From Streptantibioticus silvisoli (GTDB taxonomy: Bacteria > Actinomycetota > Actinomycetes > Streptomycetales > Streptomycetaceae): a stretch of 64,000 nucleotides of DNA. Positions 43,556 to 51,981 of this stretch are shown here, one piece after another (position 1 is the stretch's first letter; each line of letters starts with the position of its first letter). A model generated the notes under the pieces. The model saw nothing but the letters and a program-made list of their open reading frames with translations. It was not told where the DNA came from and made no database searches. The stretch is from NCBI RefSeq assembly GCF_027947535.2, contig NZ_JAAGKO020000001.1:124001-188000 (forward strand), read 5' to 3'. A program made the position numbers and the translations under genes.

Positions 43556-43818
43556 GCGTTGTCCCCGACGCCGACGGCGGCCATCTGGGCCACCTTGGCG
43601 GTGAACTCGTCGAGGGTCATCAGCGCGGTGCTCTCCATGTCGTCGTCGGCGATCTTGACCCCGAACTCGTCCTCGACCTGGATGGCGAGTTCCGCCAGGG
43701 CGAGCGATTCGAGGTCGAGGCCGGCGGGACCGAGATCGGTGTCGCCGGTCACCTCGCTGACGTCGTAGTTCATGTCGTTCAGGGCGTTGACCACGAAACG
43801 GCGTACGGCGTCCTGCAC
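43552..43818 (-). CDS. Acyl carrier protein 1
   Basis: 88 residues from GTG 43818, which has GAGGAGGA 5 nt upstream; the frame stays open far upstream but that part is compositional. Carrier-protein helices with the attachment Ser in AGLDLESLALAELAIQVEDE and a C-terminal helix TLDEFTAKVAQMAA. It is the first gene after a 700-nt leader that holds three 66-bp direct repeats. Confidence 0.88.
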   Translation of the reverse strand: MQDAVRRFVVNALNDMNYDVSEVTGDTDLGPAGLDLESLALAELAIQVEDEFGVKIADDDMESTALMTLDEFTAKVAQMAAVGVGDNA

Positions 43819-44525
43819 TGTTCCTCCTCGATGGGGGTGTCCTGGGTTCTTCGCACCCGTGCGGCGGGTCCTGCTGTCGGCGATCAGCCGGTCGCAGGGC
43901 GGGTGTCCTGGGTTGCCCGCACCCGTGCGGGGCGAGCCGGTCGCCTGCCGGGCGGCGGTGCCCGACGGGGTCTTCCGGGTCCTTCGCGCCGGTGCGGGTG
44001 CCGGCGGTACGCGGCCGGGGAGCCGCAGGGCGCGGCGGGCGGGGTCGCGCGGGCCGCGGGCCGGGCCGGCCGCGGGGACGCGCGGGCCGGCTGCGGGCCG
44101 GTGGCGCGGCTGTGCGGTGCCGGCCGGCGCGGGCCGCGAGCGGTACGGGCCTTCGGCGGCCGGCCGGCGGTGACGGGTGACCGCGGCGGGGCGGGCCTGC
44201 GTCACGCCCGCGGCGGGGCCGGTTCCGGTGCGCGGGCCGGCGTAGCGGTCGAGGTGGTCGAGGTGGTGGACGGCCCGGGGGTCCGGCGTCCTGGCGGGCG
44301 CCGGTATGCGGTGGGCAGGGCGCAGCGGTGCGATCGCGCCGACCGGTCTTCGGCGCCCCTGCGGCTGCGGGAACGGCGTAAGGCGCAGGGCGGAGCGGCC
44401 GGCCGCACGGCCGACGGCACGCCGGGGACCGCGGTGCCCCGGGGCACCGGTGCGGACCGCACGGTGCTGCGGTCCGGGCGCCGGGAGGTGCTGGGCGCGT
44501 CGTCGGGGTAACGTGCGGGCGGCCG
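43819..44525. other. 700-nt leader between the first ligase and carrier protein 1, with direct repeats and palindromes
   Basis: No gene recognised. Three related blocks start near 43835, 43901 and 43968 (period 66-67 nt); the first two share GGGTGTCCTGGGTT and CGCACCCGTGCGG. A 16-bp palindrome GGTGCCCCGGGGCACC lies at 44433-44448, followed by GTGCGGACCGCAC. On the transcript strand the first block gives a CGCACGGGTGCG hairpin just upstream of the carrier-protein ribosome site. Confidence 0.65.
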
Positions 44526-45953
44526 TCACGCGCTGGGAGCCATCTGTTCGCCGGCCGCGCGCAGCGCCTCGGCGGACCGCAGCAGTTTGCCGGTGTTGGT
44601 GCGCGGCAGCCGGGGCAGCGCCCGCAGGGTGCGGGGCACCTTGTAGCCGGCGATCCGGGCGGCCAGTCGCCCGCGCGCCTCCTGCGGGCTGGTGGTCGCG
44701 TCGAGTTCGGCGTACGCGCGGATGGCGCCGTTGTCGAAGACCAGGACGCACTCGGTGACGCCGGGCACCTCGCGCAGGGTCTGCTCGACCTCGTTGAGGT
44801 CCACCTTCAGGCCGCCGACCGACACCTGGGAGTCGCGCCGGCCCAGGACCACCACCCGGCCGGTGTCCGGGTCGATCTCGGCGGCGTCACGGGTGTGCAG
44901 CCAGCCGTCCGACCAGCGGTCGGCCGCGACGGTCCCCAGGTAGGGGTTGTCCGGCCGGCGGATGTGCAACTCACCGTCGCGCACGATGAGTTCGTGGCCG
45001 TGGGCCGGGGTGAGGGCGGGGTGGGCGGTGCCGTCGAGGTCGGTGGCGATCACGCCCAGCTCGGTCATCCCGTACATCGTGCCGAGCGGAACGCCGTAGC
45101 GCTCGCGGAAGGCCTGCGGCACCGCGGGGCGCACGAGTTCGCCGGCCACGATCATCCGCACCAGCGAGGGGGTGGGCGGCGGCTGGGCGATCGCGGTGAG
45201 CAGCTGGGCGTGGAACGGGACGCCGATGACGGTGGTGGGCCGCTCGCCGGCCCGGACCGCGTCGAGGATGCCGTCGCCGGTCAGGCGGTCGGGCAGCACG
45301 AGTTCGGCGCCGGCGTGCAGCGCGTGCAGCAGTCCGCCGACCAGGCCCAGGACGTGGACCATCGACGACAGCAGCACCACGCGCCCACCGCGGCGCGGGA
45401 AGTCCGGCATCCGGGCGTAGCGGTCGAGTTCGGCGGCCAGGTCCGCGCCGGTGCGGGCGATCACCTTCGACGGTCCGGTGGAGCCGGAGCTGAGCTGGAT
45501 CAGCCGGTGTTCGCCGGCCGCCGGGCGTCCGCCGGGGCGGCCGGTGACGACGACCGGGGCCTCGACGTAGCCGCGCAGCGCGGCGCCGGGGGGCGTGGGG
45601 CCGTCCTCCACCAGGACCTGCGGGGCGAGGCGGTCCAGGGCCGCCGCGGTCTCGGCGGCGGACAGCCGGTGGTCGAGCAGCGCGACCTGGGCGCCTTCGC
45701 GCCAGCCGGCGAGCAGGGTCACCACGAACTCCAGCGACGGGCCCATGCTCAGCGCGGCGGTGCCGTCCGGGGTGAGTCCCGCCGCGCGCAGCCGCAGCTG
45801 CCGCTCGGCGACGAGCCGCCGCAGGGTGCCGCGGTCGGTGGGTGTGCCGAACCGCAGGCAGTCGTCCGTGTCGGGGCCCGCAAGAAGAAGGTCGTCCACC
45901 CAGCTCTCCGGCCGCTCCTGGGGACCGCCGCAGCGGGTTGTGTGATCGTTCAA
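44526..45953 (-). CDS. AMP-forming acyl/aminoacyl ligase (first of three)
   Basis: 475 residues from TTG 45953, chosen because TTGGGGA lies 5-6 nt upstream and no other start fits. Short adenylate-forming fold: P-loop LIQLSSGSTGPSKVIARTG, LGTMYGMTELGVIATD, WLHTRDAAEIDPDTGRVVVL and Lys in LPRTNTGKLLRSAEAL. It is separated from the rest of the operon by the 700-nt leader and is divergent from the third ligase. It should make an acyl-adenylate for CoA or carrier-protein loading; substrate unknown. Confidence 0.87.
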   Translation of the reverse strand: MNDHTTRCGGPQERPESWVDDLLLAGPDTDDCLRFGTPTDRGTLRRLVAERQLRLRAAGLTPDGTAALSMGPSLEFVVTLLAGWREGAQVALLDHRLSAAETAAALDRLAPQVLVEDGPTPPGAALRGYVEAPVVVTGRPGGRPAAGEHRLIQLSSGSTGPSKVIARTGADLAAELDRYARMPDFPRRGGRVVLLSSMVHVLGLVGGLLHALHAGAELVLPDRLTGDGILDAVRAGERPTTVIGVPFHAQLLTAIAQPPPTPSLVRMIVAGELVRPAVPQAFRERYGVPLGTMYGMTELGVIATDLDGTAHPALTPAHGHELIVRDGELHIRRPDNPYLGTVAADRWSDGWLHTRDAAEIDPDTGRVVVLGRRDSQVSVGGLKVDLNEVEQTLREVPGVTECVLVFDNGAIRAYAELDATTSPQEARGRLAARIAGYKVPRTLRALPRLPRTNTGKLLRSAEALRAAGEQMAPSA

Positions 45954-46404
45954 CGCGTCCCCAAGCTTGAGGAAAAGGATAACAGCGTACGGAAGTACAG
46001 AACTGATTTCGCCTCGCGCCTGACTGTGCGTCCAGAGATTTGCACAGAAGGCAGAAGGCGGTCAAGAGACGGCTCCGGCGGCTCACCGGGCGCCGCCGCA
46101 GGGGCCTTTGGGAACTGCGGTCGGCCGCCGAAGTCGAACTTCGGGCATTCCGGGACTGGTCACCGGAACCGGGCAGTGCCAGACTGCGATCCGGGGGGTG
46201 AGGCGAAGGGCCCGAACCGTTACGCGGTCGGGGGCGTTGGGCGGCACGACGCTCGACCACGGCCGTCCGCGTCCTTCCCGGCAGCCGCCGGCAACGGTTT
46301 GCGGCAGGGCGGGGGTAAGGGCCGGCGGCTTTTGCGGGCGGATGCCAACCGCCTTATGGTTAAGGTACGTTGACAACCCTCTGTGGTCAGCCTTAGATGA
46401 ATCC
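45954..46404. promoter_or_regulatory. Bidirectional promoter region of the biosynthetic cluster
   Basis: 451 nt between the divergent ligase genes, visibly less GC-rich near 45960-46050 and 46340-46410. It contains the promoter of the leaderless plus-strand gene (46370-46398). At 46140-46155, TTCGGGCATTCCGGGA matches the published PAS-LuxR (PimM) box CTVGGGAWWTCCCBAG at 11 of 16 positions, including GGG and TCC of the core. The single PAS-LuxR gene of the window would be the natural regulator. The minus-strand promoter is not assigned. Confidence 0.45.
46370..46398 (+). promoter_or_regulatory. Consensus promoter TTGACA-N17-TTAGAT
   Basis: TTGACA at 46370-46375 is a perfect -35 hexamer, 17 nt before TTAGAT at 46393-46398. 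The predicted transcription start falls at 46405, the G of the GTG start codon, so the mRNA should be leaderless. Confidence 0.75.
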
Positions 46405-47964
46405 GTGGATAACCCCAGTGATTCTGTCGCGAACTACGTGATCAATGCCCTCCAGCGGTTCGCCGAATACGGGGATCGGGAGGCGATCGTCTCGGCGACA
46501 CGCAGGACCACGTACGCGGATCTGGTCCAGGAGATCCGGGCGCTGGTCACCGAACTGCGTTTGCACGGCGTGGTGCCGGAATCGGTGGTCGCCATTCTCA
46601 CCGGCAATCAGGCCGAAGCGATGTCGTTGCAGTTCGCGGCTCACCTGATCGGCTGCCGCACGGTGTGGGTGGCCGGATACATGCCCTCCCGGGAGCAGCC
46701 CGACTATCTGCGGCGCTCCGGTGCGGATTACCTGGTGTACGACACCAAGCGTTATGGCGACACCGCCGCCGAACTGCTGCGCGGTGACTGGAAAGGCACG
46801 GTGCTGTGCGTCGGCCCCGGCGGCGAGGGTCCCGACCTGTTCGCCGGGCGGGACGCGGCCGAGCCCGACCTCACCCCCGGCCCGGCGCCGTCCTCGCTGT
46901 TCTACACCGGCGGCACCACCGGACGCGCCAAGCTCGTCCACCACGAACACCGCTTCTACCTCGCGCTGCTGGCGATCGGCTCGGCCTGGCTGGCCTCCGG
47001 CGCCCCCACCCTCAAGCACCTGACGATCAACGGCTTCTCGCACGTCAGCGGGCACATGACCAACCTGCTGATGCTCTTCACCGGCAGCACGGTCGTGCTG
47101 CACGCCGGCTTCGACATCCCCGAGTGGCTGGCCGCGATCGAGGCCGAGCGGGCCACCAGCACGCTGCTGACCCCGGTCCAGCTCTACCAGGTGCTCGACC
47201 ACCCGGCCCTGGAGTCCGCCGACCTCAGCAGCCTGCTGCTGCTCAACGTCGGCGGCGCCGCCGTCTCGCCGACCCGGCTGCGGCAGGCGGGCGAGCGGCT
47301 GGGCCCGGTGATCCGGCTGGTCTACGGGCTCACCGAGGCCGCGTTCGTCACCGAGTACCGCGCGGTGATGCCCGACCCGCGGCACCCGCGGCGGCTCAGC
47401 TCGTGCGGCACGCTGTTCGCCGACTCCAGGGCGCAGATCCGCGACGCGGACGGGCGGGTGCTGGCGGCCGGCGAGACCGGCGAGGTGTGGGTCAGCGGCT
47501 CGCTGGTGATGAGCGGCTACTGGGACGAGCCGCAGGAGGACAGCCCGGTCAAGGACGGCTGGCTGCACACCGGCGACATCGGCAGCGTCGACGAGGACGG
47601 CTACCTGTACCTGTTCGACCGCTCCAAGGACATGATCGTCACCGGGCGCGGGGCGGTGAACGTCTACAGCAAGCCGGTGGAGGACGTGCTGACCTCGCAC
47701 CCCGGCGTCCGCGCGGCCGCCGTCGTCGGCGTGCCGGACGAGGCGCTGGGCGAGGCGGTGGTCGCCTTCGTCGTCCCGGCACCGGGCGCGGAGCCGACCG
47801 CGGACGAGCTGCGGGAGCTGGTGACGGCCGAACTGCGCGAGTACTCGGCGCCGGGGGCGGTGGAGTTCGTCACCGCCCTGCCGCTGACCGGGATGGGCAA
47901 GGTGGACAAGAAGGCGCTGCGCCAGCAGTGGGCGGCCCGCACCGGCGCCGGGACCGGCCGGTGA
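46405..47964 (+). CDS. AMP-forming acyl/aminoacyl ligase (third of three), leaderless
   Basis: 519 residues from GTG 46405. That start has no ribosome site, but it coincides with the predicted transcription start; an in-frame ATG at 46342 would lie upstream of the promoter. Adenylate-forming motifs: SSLFYTGGTTGRAKLVHHEH, LVYGLTEAAFVTEY, WLHTGDIGSVDEDGYLYLF, and Lys in TGMGKVDKKALRQQW. Divergent from the main operon and coupled (GTGA) to a TIGR03086 gene. It probably feeds an acid into the pathway; identity unknown. Confidence 0.87.
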   Translation: MDNPSDSVANYVINALQRFAEYGDREAIVSATRRTTYADLVQEIRALVTELRLHGVVPESVVAILTGNQAEAMSLQFAAHLIGCRTVWVAGYMPSREQPDYLRRSGADYLVYDTKRYGDTAAELLRGDWKGTVLCVGPGGEGPDLFAGRDAAEPDLTPGPAPSSLFYTGGTTGRAKLVHHEHRFYLALLAIGSAWLASGAPTLKHLTINGFSHVSGHMTNLLMLFTGSTVVLHAGFDIPEWLAAIEAERATSTLLTPVQLYQVLDHPALESADLSSLLLLNVGGAAVSPTRLRQAGERLGPVIRLVYGLTEAAFVTEYRAVMPDPRHPRRLSSCGTLFADSRAQIRDADGRVLAAGETGEVWVSGSLVMSGYWDEPQEDSPVKDGWLHTGDIGSVDEDGYLYLFDRSKDMIVTGRGAVNVYSKPVEDVLTSHPGVRAAAVVGVPDEALGEAVVAFVVPAPGAEPTADELRELVTAELREYSAPGAVEFVTALPLTGMGKVDKKALRQQWAARTGAGTGR

Positions 47965-48551
47965 CCGGCCTGGTCGACCTCGACCGGCGGGCCGTCGAGG
48001 CGGGCGTGCAGCTCGTCGCGGCCGTCACGGGGGACCTGGCGCGGCCCACGCCGTGCGCCGGGTGGACGCTGGGCAGGCTGCTGGCGCACATGGCCGGCCA
48101 GCACCGCGGGTTCGCCGCCGCCGCGCGCGGCGGCGGCGCCGACCTCGCCGTCTGGGCGGACCTGCCGGTGGACGGCGATCCGGCCCAGGGGTACGCGAAG
48201 GCCGCCGCCGAGGCGCTCACCGCGTTCGCCGAACCCGGTGCGCCGGAACGCCGCTGGGCGCTGCCGGAGGTGCACCCCACGTTCGGCTTCCCGGGCACGA
48301 CCGCGCTCGGCTTCCATCTGCTGGACTACGTCGTGCACGGCTGGGACGTCGCCGAATCCCTCGGCACCGCGGTGGAGTTCGACGACGAGGTGCTCGGCGC
48401 GGCGCTCGCCGTGGCGGAACGGGTGCCAGACGGGCCGGAACGGCTCGCCCCGGGCGCCGCGTTCCGCCCCGCGCTGCCGGCGCCCGGTGCGGCGGGGCCG
48501 CTGGAGCGGATTCTCGCGGCGACCGGCCGCTCGCCCGCCTGGCGCGCCTGA
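47961..48551 (+). CDS. TIGR03086-family (DinB-like, mycothiol-dependent isomerase-related) protein
   Basis: 196 residues from GTG 47961, overlapping the ligase stop by 4 nt. N-terminal DinB-like helices with CAGWTLGRLLAHMAGQHRGF and a later HLLDYVVHGWDVAESLG, which supply candidate metal-binding His residues. TIGR03086 proteins are actinobacterial relatives of mycothiol-dependent maleylpyruvate isomerase. In this context it might detoxify or isomerise a pathway intermediate, but no substrate can be named. Confidence 0.82.
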   Translation: MTGLVDLDRRAVEAGVQLVAAVTGDLARPTPCAGWTLGRLLAHMAGQHRGFAAAARGGGADLAVWADLPVDGDPAQGYAKAAAEALTAFAEPGAPERRWALPEVHPTFGFPGTTALGFHLLDYVVHGWDVAESLGTAVEFDDEVLGAALAVAERVPDGPERLAPGAAFRPALPAPGAAGPLERILAATGRSPAWRA

Positions 48552-48560
48552 GGCCGGTCC

Positions 48561-48590
48561 GCGGCGGGGGGGGGGGCCGCCCCCCCACCC
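48561..48590. terminator. G11/C7 hairpin between convergent genes
   Basis: A run of 11 G (48566-48576) is followed by CCG and a run of 7 C (48580-48586), giving a strong stem between the plus-strand TIGR03086 gene and the minus-strand htpG. More GC-rich dyads follow up to about 48620. It is a likely bidirectional terminator. Confidence 0.6.
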
Positions 48591-48652
48591 CGGGGGCGCG
48601 GGGGGCCCCGCCCGGTGCGCCACGTGCTCGTCGCGGCGCGGGGAGCGCGGAC

Positions 48653-50578
48653 CTACAAGGTGCGCTCCAGGCGGTCGGCCATCAGCTTGACGAACCGCGA
48701 CGGATCGGCCAGCTCGCCGCCCTCCGCCAACAGCGCCATGCCGTAGAGCAGTTCGGCCGCCTCGTCGAGACCGGCGTCCTCCTGGCGGTCGGCGTGCGCC
48801 CGGTTCAGGCCGCTGACCAGCGGGTGGCCCGGGTTGAGTTCGAGGATGCGCTTGACCTCGGGGACCGGCTGGCCCATGGCGCGGAACATGTTCGCCAGCG
48901 CCGGCGTCACGTCGTCGGTGTCCGACACGACGCAGGCGGGCGAGACGGTCAGCCGCGACGACAGCCGCACCTCCTTGACGTCCTCACCCAGCCGGCCGGT
49001 CATCCAGGCCAGCAGCCCCGCGAACTCCTCCTGCTGCTTCTCCCGCTCGGTGCCGGCCTCCTTCTTCTCCTCCTCGGTGCCCAGGTCGACCTCGCCCTTG
49101 GCGACGGACCGCAGCTGCTTGCCGTCGAACTCGGGGACCGCGTCGACCCACACCTCGTCCACCGGGTCCGTCAGCAGCAGCACCTCGATGCCCCTGGCCT
49201 GGAACGCCTCCATGTGCGGGGAGTTCTCGATGGCCTGCCGTGACTCGCCGGTCAGGTAGAAGATGTGCTCCTGACCGTCCTTCATGCGCTCCACGTACTG
49301 CGCCAGGGTGGTCGGCCCGTCCTTGTCGTGCGTGGTGGCGAACGAGGAGGCCGCGAGGATGGCGTCGCGGTTCTCGAAGTCGCTCAGCAGCCCCTCCTTC
49401 AGGACGGCCCCGAACTCCCGCCAGAACGTGGTGTAGCGCTCCGGGGCGGCCGACCTCATCTCCTTGACGGTCGACAGCACCTTCTTCGCCAGCCGCCGGT
49501 GCATCAGCTGGATCTGCCGGTCCTGCTGGAGGATCTCGCGCGACACGTTGAGCGACAGGTCCTGCGCGTCGACGACACCCTTGACGAACCGCAGGTAGGG
49601 CGGCATCAGCGCTTCGCAGTCGTCCATGATGAAGACGCGCTTGACGTAGAGCTGGACGCCGCGCTTGTAGCCCTGCATGAACATGTCCTGCGGCGCGTGC
49701 GCCGGGATGAACAGCAGCGCCTGGTACTCGAAGGTGCCCTCCGCCTGGAGGCGGATGGTCTCCAGCGGGTCGTTCCAGTCATGGCTGATGTGCTTGTACA
49801 GCTCGTGGTACTCGTCGTCCGTGACCTCGTCGCGCGAACGCGCCCACAGCGCCTTCATCGAGTTGAGCGTCTCGGGCTCACGCGGCGCGTCGTCGGAGCC
49901 GTCCTCGGCCTCGGCGTCGGCTGCGGGCTCCGCGGCCATCTTGATGGGCCACGTGATGAAGTCCGAGTACCGCTTGACGATCTCCTTGATCTTCCACGCG
50001 GAGGTGTAGTCGTAGAGCCGGTCCTCGGAGTCCTCCGGCTTCAGCCGCAGCACGACGGAGGTGCCCTGCGGCGCGTCGTCGACGGTCTCGATCGTGTACG
50101 TGCCCTCGCCGGTCGACGTCCAGCGGGTGCCCTGGCTCTCGCCCGCGCGCCGGGTCAGCAGCGTGACCTCGTCGGCCACCATGAAACTGGAGTAGAACCC
50201 GACCCCGAACTGGCCGATCAGCCCTTCGGTCGCGGCGCTGTCCTCGGCCTCCTTGAGTTCCTTCAGGAACTTCGCGGTGCCCGAGTTGGCGATCGTCCCG
50301 ATGAGCTGGACCACCTCGTCGTTCGACATGCCTATGCCGTTGTCCCGCACGGTCAGCGTGCGGGCCTGCTTGTCGGCTTCGATGGCGATGTGGAGGTCGG
50401 ACACGTCCGCGCCGAGCGAGTCGTCGCGGAGGGCTTCGAGTCGTAGCTTGTCGAGCGCGTCGGAGGCATTGGAGACGAGTTCGCGCAGGAACACGTCCTT
50501 GTTCGAGTAGATCGAGTGGATCATCATCTGCAGAAGCTGGCGCGCTTCCACCTGAAACTCGAACGTCTCAGTCGGCAT
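48653..50578 (-). CDS. htpG: Hsp90-family chaperone HtpG
   Basis: 641 residues, full family length, ATG 50578. GHKL ATPase N-domain: [55 protein letters not shown]. Middle domain with the catalytic-loop Arg region ([14 protein letters not shown]) and a C-terminal dimerisation domain ([20 protein letters not shown]). Cytosolic ATP-dependent folding chaperone. No partner gene is adjacent. Confidence 0.97.
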
Positions 50579-50758
50579 AGTGCGTGTTTCCTTCTCAAGT
50601 CACCAGGTGACGGGATCTGACCTGGGCACTGTAGATCAGATGGCCGCCGCGCGGACCGTGAACATCCACCTGCGTGGGTCCGCCGGGCCCCGGGTGCCCG
50701 CTCCGGCGGGGTCGCCGGTCCGCCGGCGGGTTCCTCGCGGGCGGGCGGCGGGGCCGGC

Positions 50759-51802
50759 TCAGTAGGTGACGACGATGCGGCGTGCCGGGCCGTCCACCCG
50801 GATCACCCCGCCCACGGGGAGCACGAGTTGCGGGTCGGTGTGGCCGAAGTCGACGTCGAACACGGCCATGGTGTCGGGCGCGTACCGGCCCAGGGCCCGC
50901 AGCACGGCCTCCCGCTGGTCGTGACGGTAGGCCGCCTTCTCCCGGGCGCCGAGCGGCTTGTCGAACGACCAGCTCTTGGCCCGGCCCATCAGCAGCGCCG
51001 GGAACTGCCGCAGCAGGCCGCGTTCGCCCATGTTCCGCAGGATCGCGTAGACCTCCTGGGCGGGCGGCATCTGCTCGGAGGTCTCCAGGAAGAGCACGTT
51101 GCCGGCGTAGGCGTCGACCGGCTGGATCGCGCGGTCGGCCATCAGCATCCAGGACAGGATCTCCAGGTTGCCGCCCCAGCTGATCGCCTCGACCACCCGG
51201 TCTCCGTTGTGCCAGTGCCAGCCGTCGCCGGGTTCCATCTCCGGTTCCGCGTCGAAGGTTCCCGGCGCCTCCCAGGGCCGCTGGACGTCCCCCACGGTCT
51301 TCGCCGGCGTGAGTTCGTACGCGCCCGGGGTGAACAACGCCGCGCGCACGGAGTCCGCGGTGAGCGCGTTCATCGCCCCGGGCCGTCCGAACTCGATCAT
51401 CACCGAGCTGCCGTGGTAGCCGACGATGCCCAGGTTCCGCAGGAACAGCAGCAGGTTGGTGTTGTCGCTGTAGCCGAAGAACGGCTTGGGGTTGGCGCGC
51501 AGCAGATCGGCGTCGAGGTGGGGCAGGACGGTGATCTGGTCGTCGCCGCCGATGGTGGCGACCACCGCCTTGATGTCGGGGTCCGCGAAGGCCGCATGGA
51601 GGTCGGCGGCCCGCTCCTCGGGCGTCGCACCCCACTTCCGGGTCGTCGGGTACTCCTGCGTCCGGAGCCCGAAGTCGTCCCGCAGGCGTCGCATCCCCAG
51701 CTCGTGCGGCTGGGGGAAGAGGGCGGCCAGGCCGGAGGAGGGGGACAGCACCGCGACCAGGTCGCCTGGGCGGGGCTTCGCGGGGTGGAGGGGCGTCGTC
51801 AC
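50759..51802 (-). CDS. S66-family peptidase (MccF / LD-carboxypeptidase)
   Basis: 347 residues from GTG 51802. S66 fold: GDLVAVLSPSSGLAALFP, VATIGGDDQITVLPHLD, and the nucleophile Ser in FFGYSDNTNLLLFLRNLG. Glu and His of the catalytic triad should lie in the C-terminal half (AISWGGNLEILSWML, FDVDFGHTDPQLVLPVGG). Its length and GYSDNT motif are closer to the MccF type, which cleaves microcin C-like aminoacyl-nucleotide toxins, than to cell-wall LdcA. The substrate is unproven. Confidence 0.87.
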   Translation of the reverse strand: MTTPLHPAKPRPGDLVAVLSPSSGLAALFPQPHELGMRRLRDDFGLRTQEYPTTRKWGATPEERAADLHAAFADPDIKAVVATIGGDDQITVLPHLDADLLRANPKPFFGYSDNTNLLLFLRNLGIVGYHGSSVMIEFGRPGAMNALTADSVRAALFTPGAYELTPAKTVGDVQRPWEAPGTFDAEPEMEPGDGWHWHNGDRVVEAISWGGNLEILSWMLMADRAIQPVDAYAGNVLFLETSEQMPPAQEVYAILRNMGERGLLRQFPALLMGRAKSWSFDKPLGAREKAAYRHDQREAVLRALGRYAPDTMAVFDVDFGHTDPQLVLPVGGVIRVDGPARRIVVTY

Positions 51803-51921
51803 CCGATGATCCTAGGAGTCCGGGGGCGCCGACCGGTGCGGGCCGGCGTGAGCCGGTGCGCGGCGGGTGCTGAGCGATACGGACCGGCGCGGGCCGGCGC
51901 GGGCGATGGGCAACGGAGAAG

Positions 51922-51960
51922 CTCTATAGCATTAATATAATTAGTGGTAATGTAATTTTC
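51922..51960. promoter_or_regulatory. AT-rich promoter/operator of the MarR gene
   Basis: A 35-nt stretch of exceptionally low GC contains the dyad CATTA-N13-TAATG (51930-51934 and 51948-51952) just upstream of the MarR-family start. MarR proteins commonly bind AT-rich dyads of this size and repress their own operon. Confidence 0.6.
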
Positions 51961-51981
51961 CTCAAGGTGGACGGAGGCGTG

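Noticed and set aside
43819-44751. An N-terminal extension of carrier protein 1 through the upstream open frame
   Set aside because: The extension is Arg/Pro/Ala-rich, overlaps the first ligase gene and lies upstream of a strong GAGGAGGA ribosome site directly before GTG 43818.
30478-48551. Reading the cluster as a glycopeptide or CDA-type NRPS locus
   Set aside because: The arylglycine genes fit, but there is no condensation, adenylation-thiolation or thioesterase megasynthase gene in the window.
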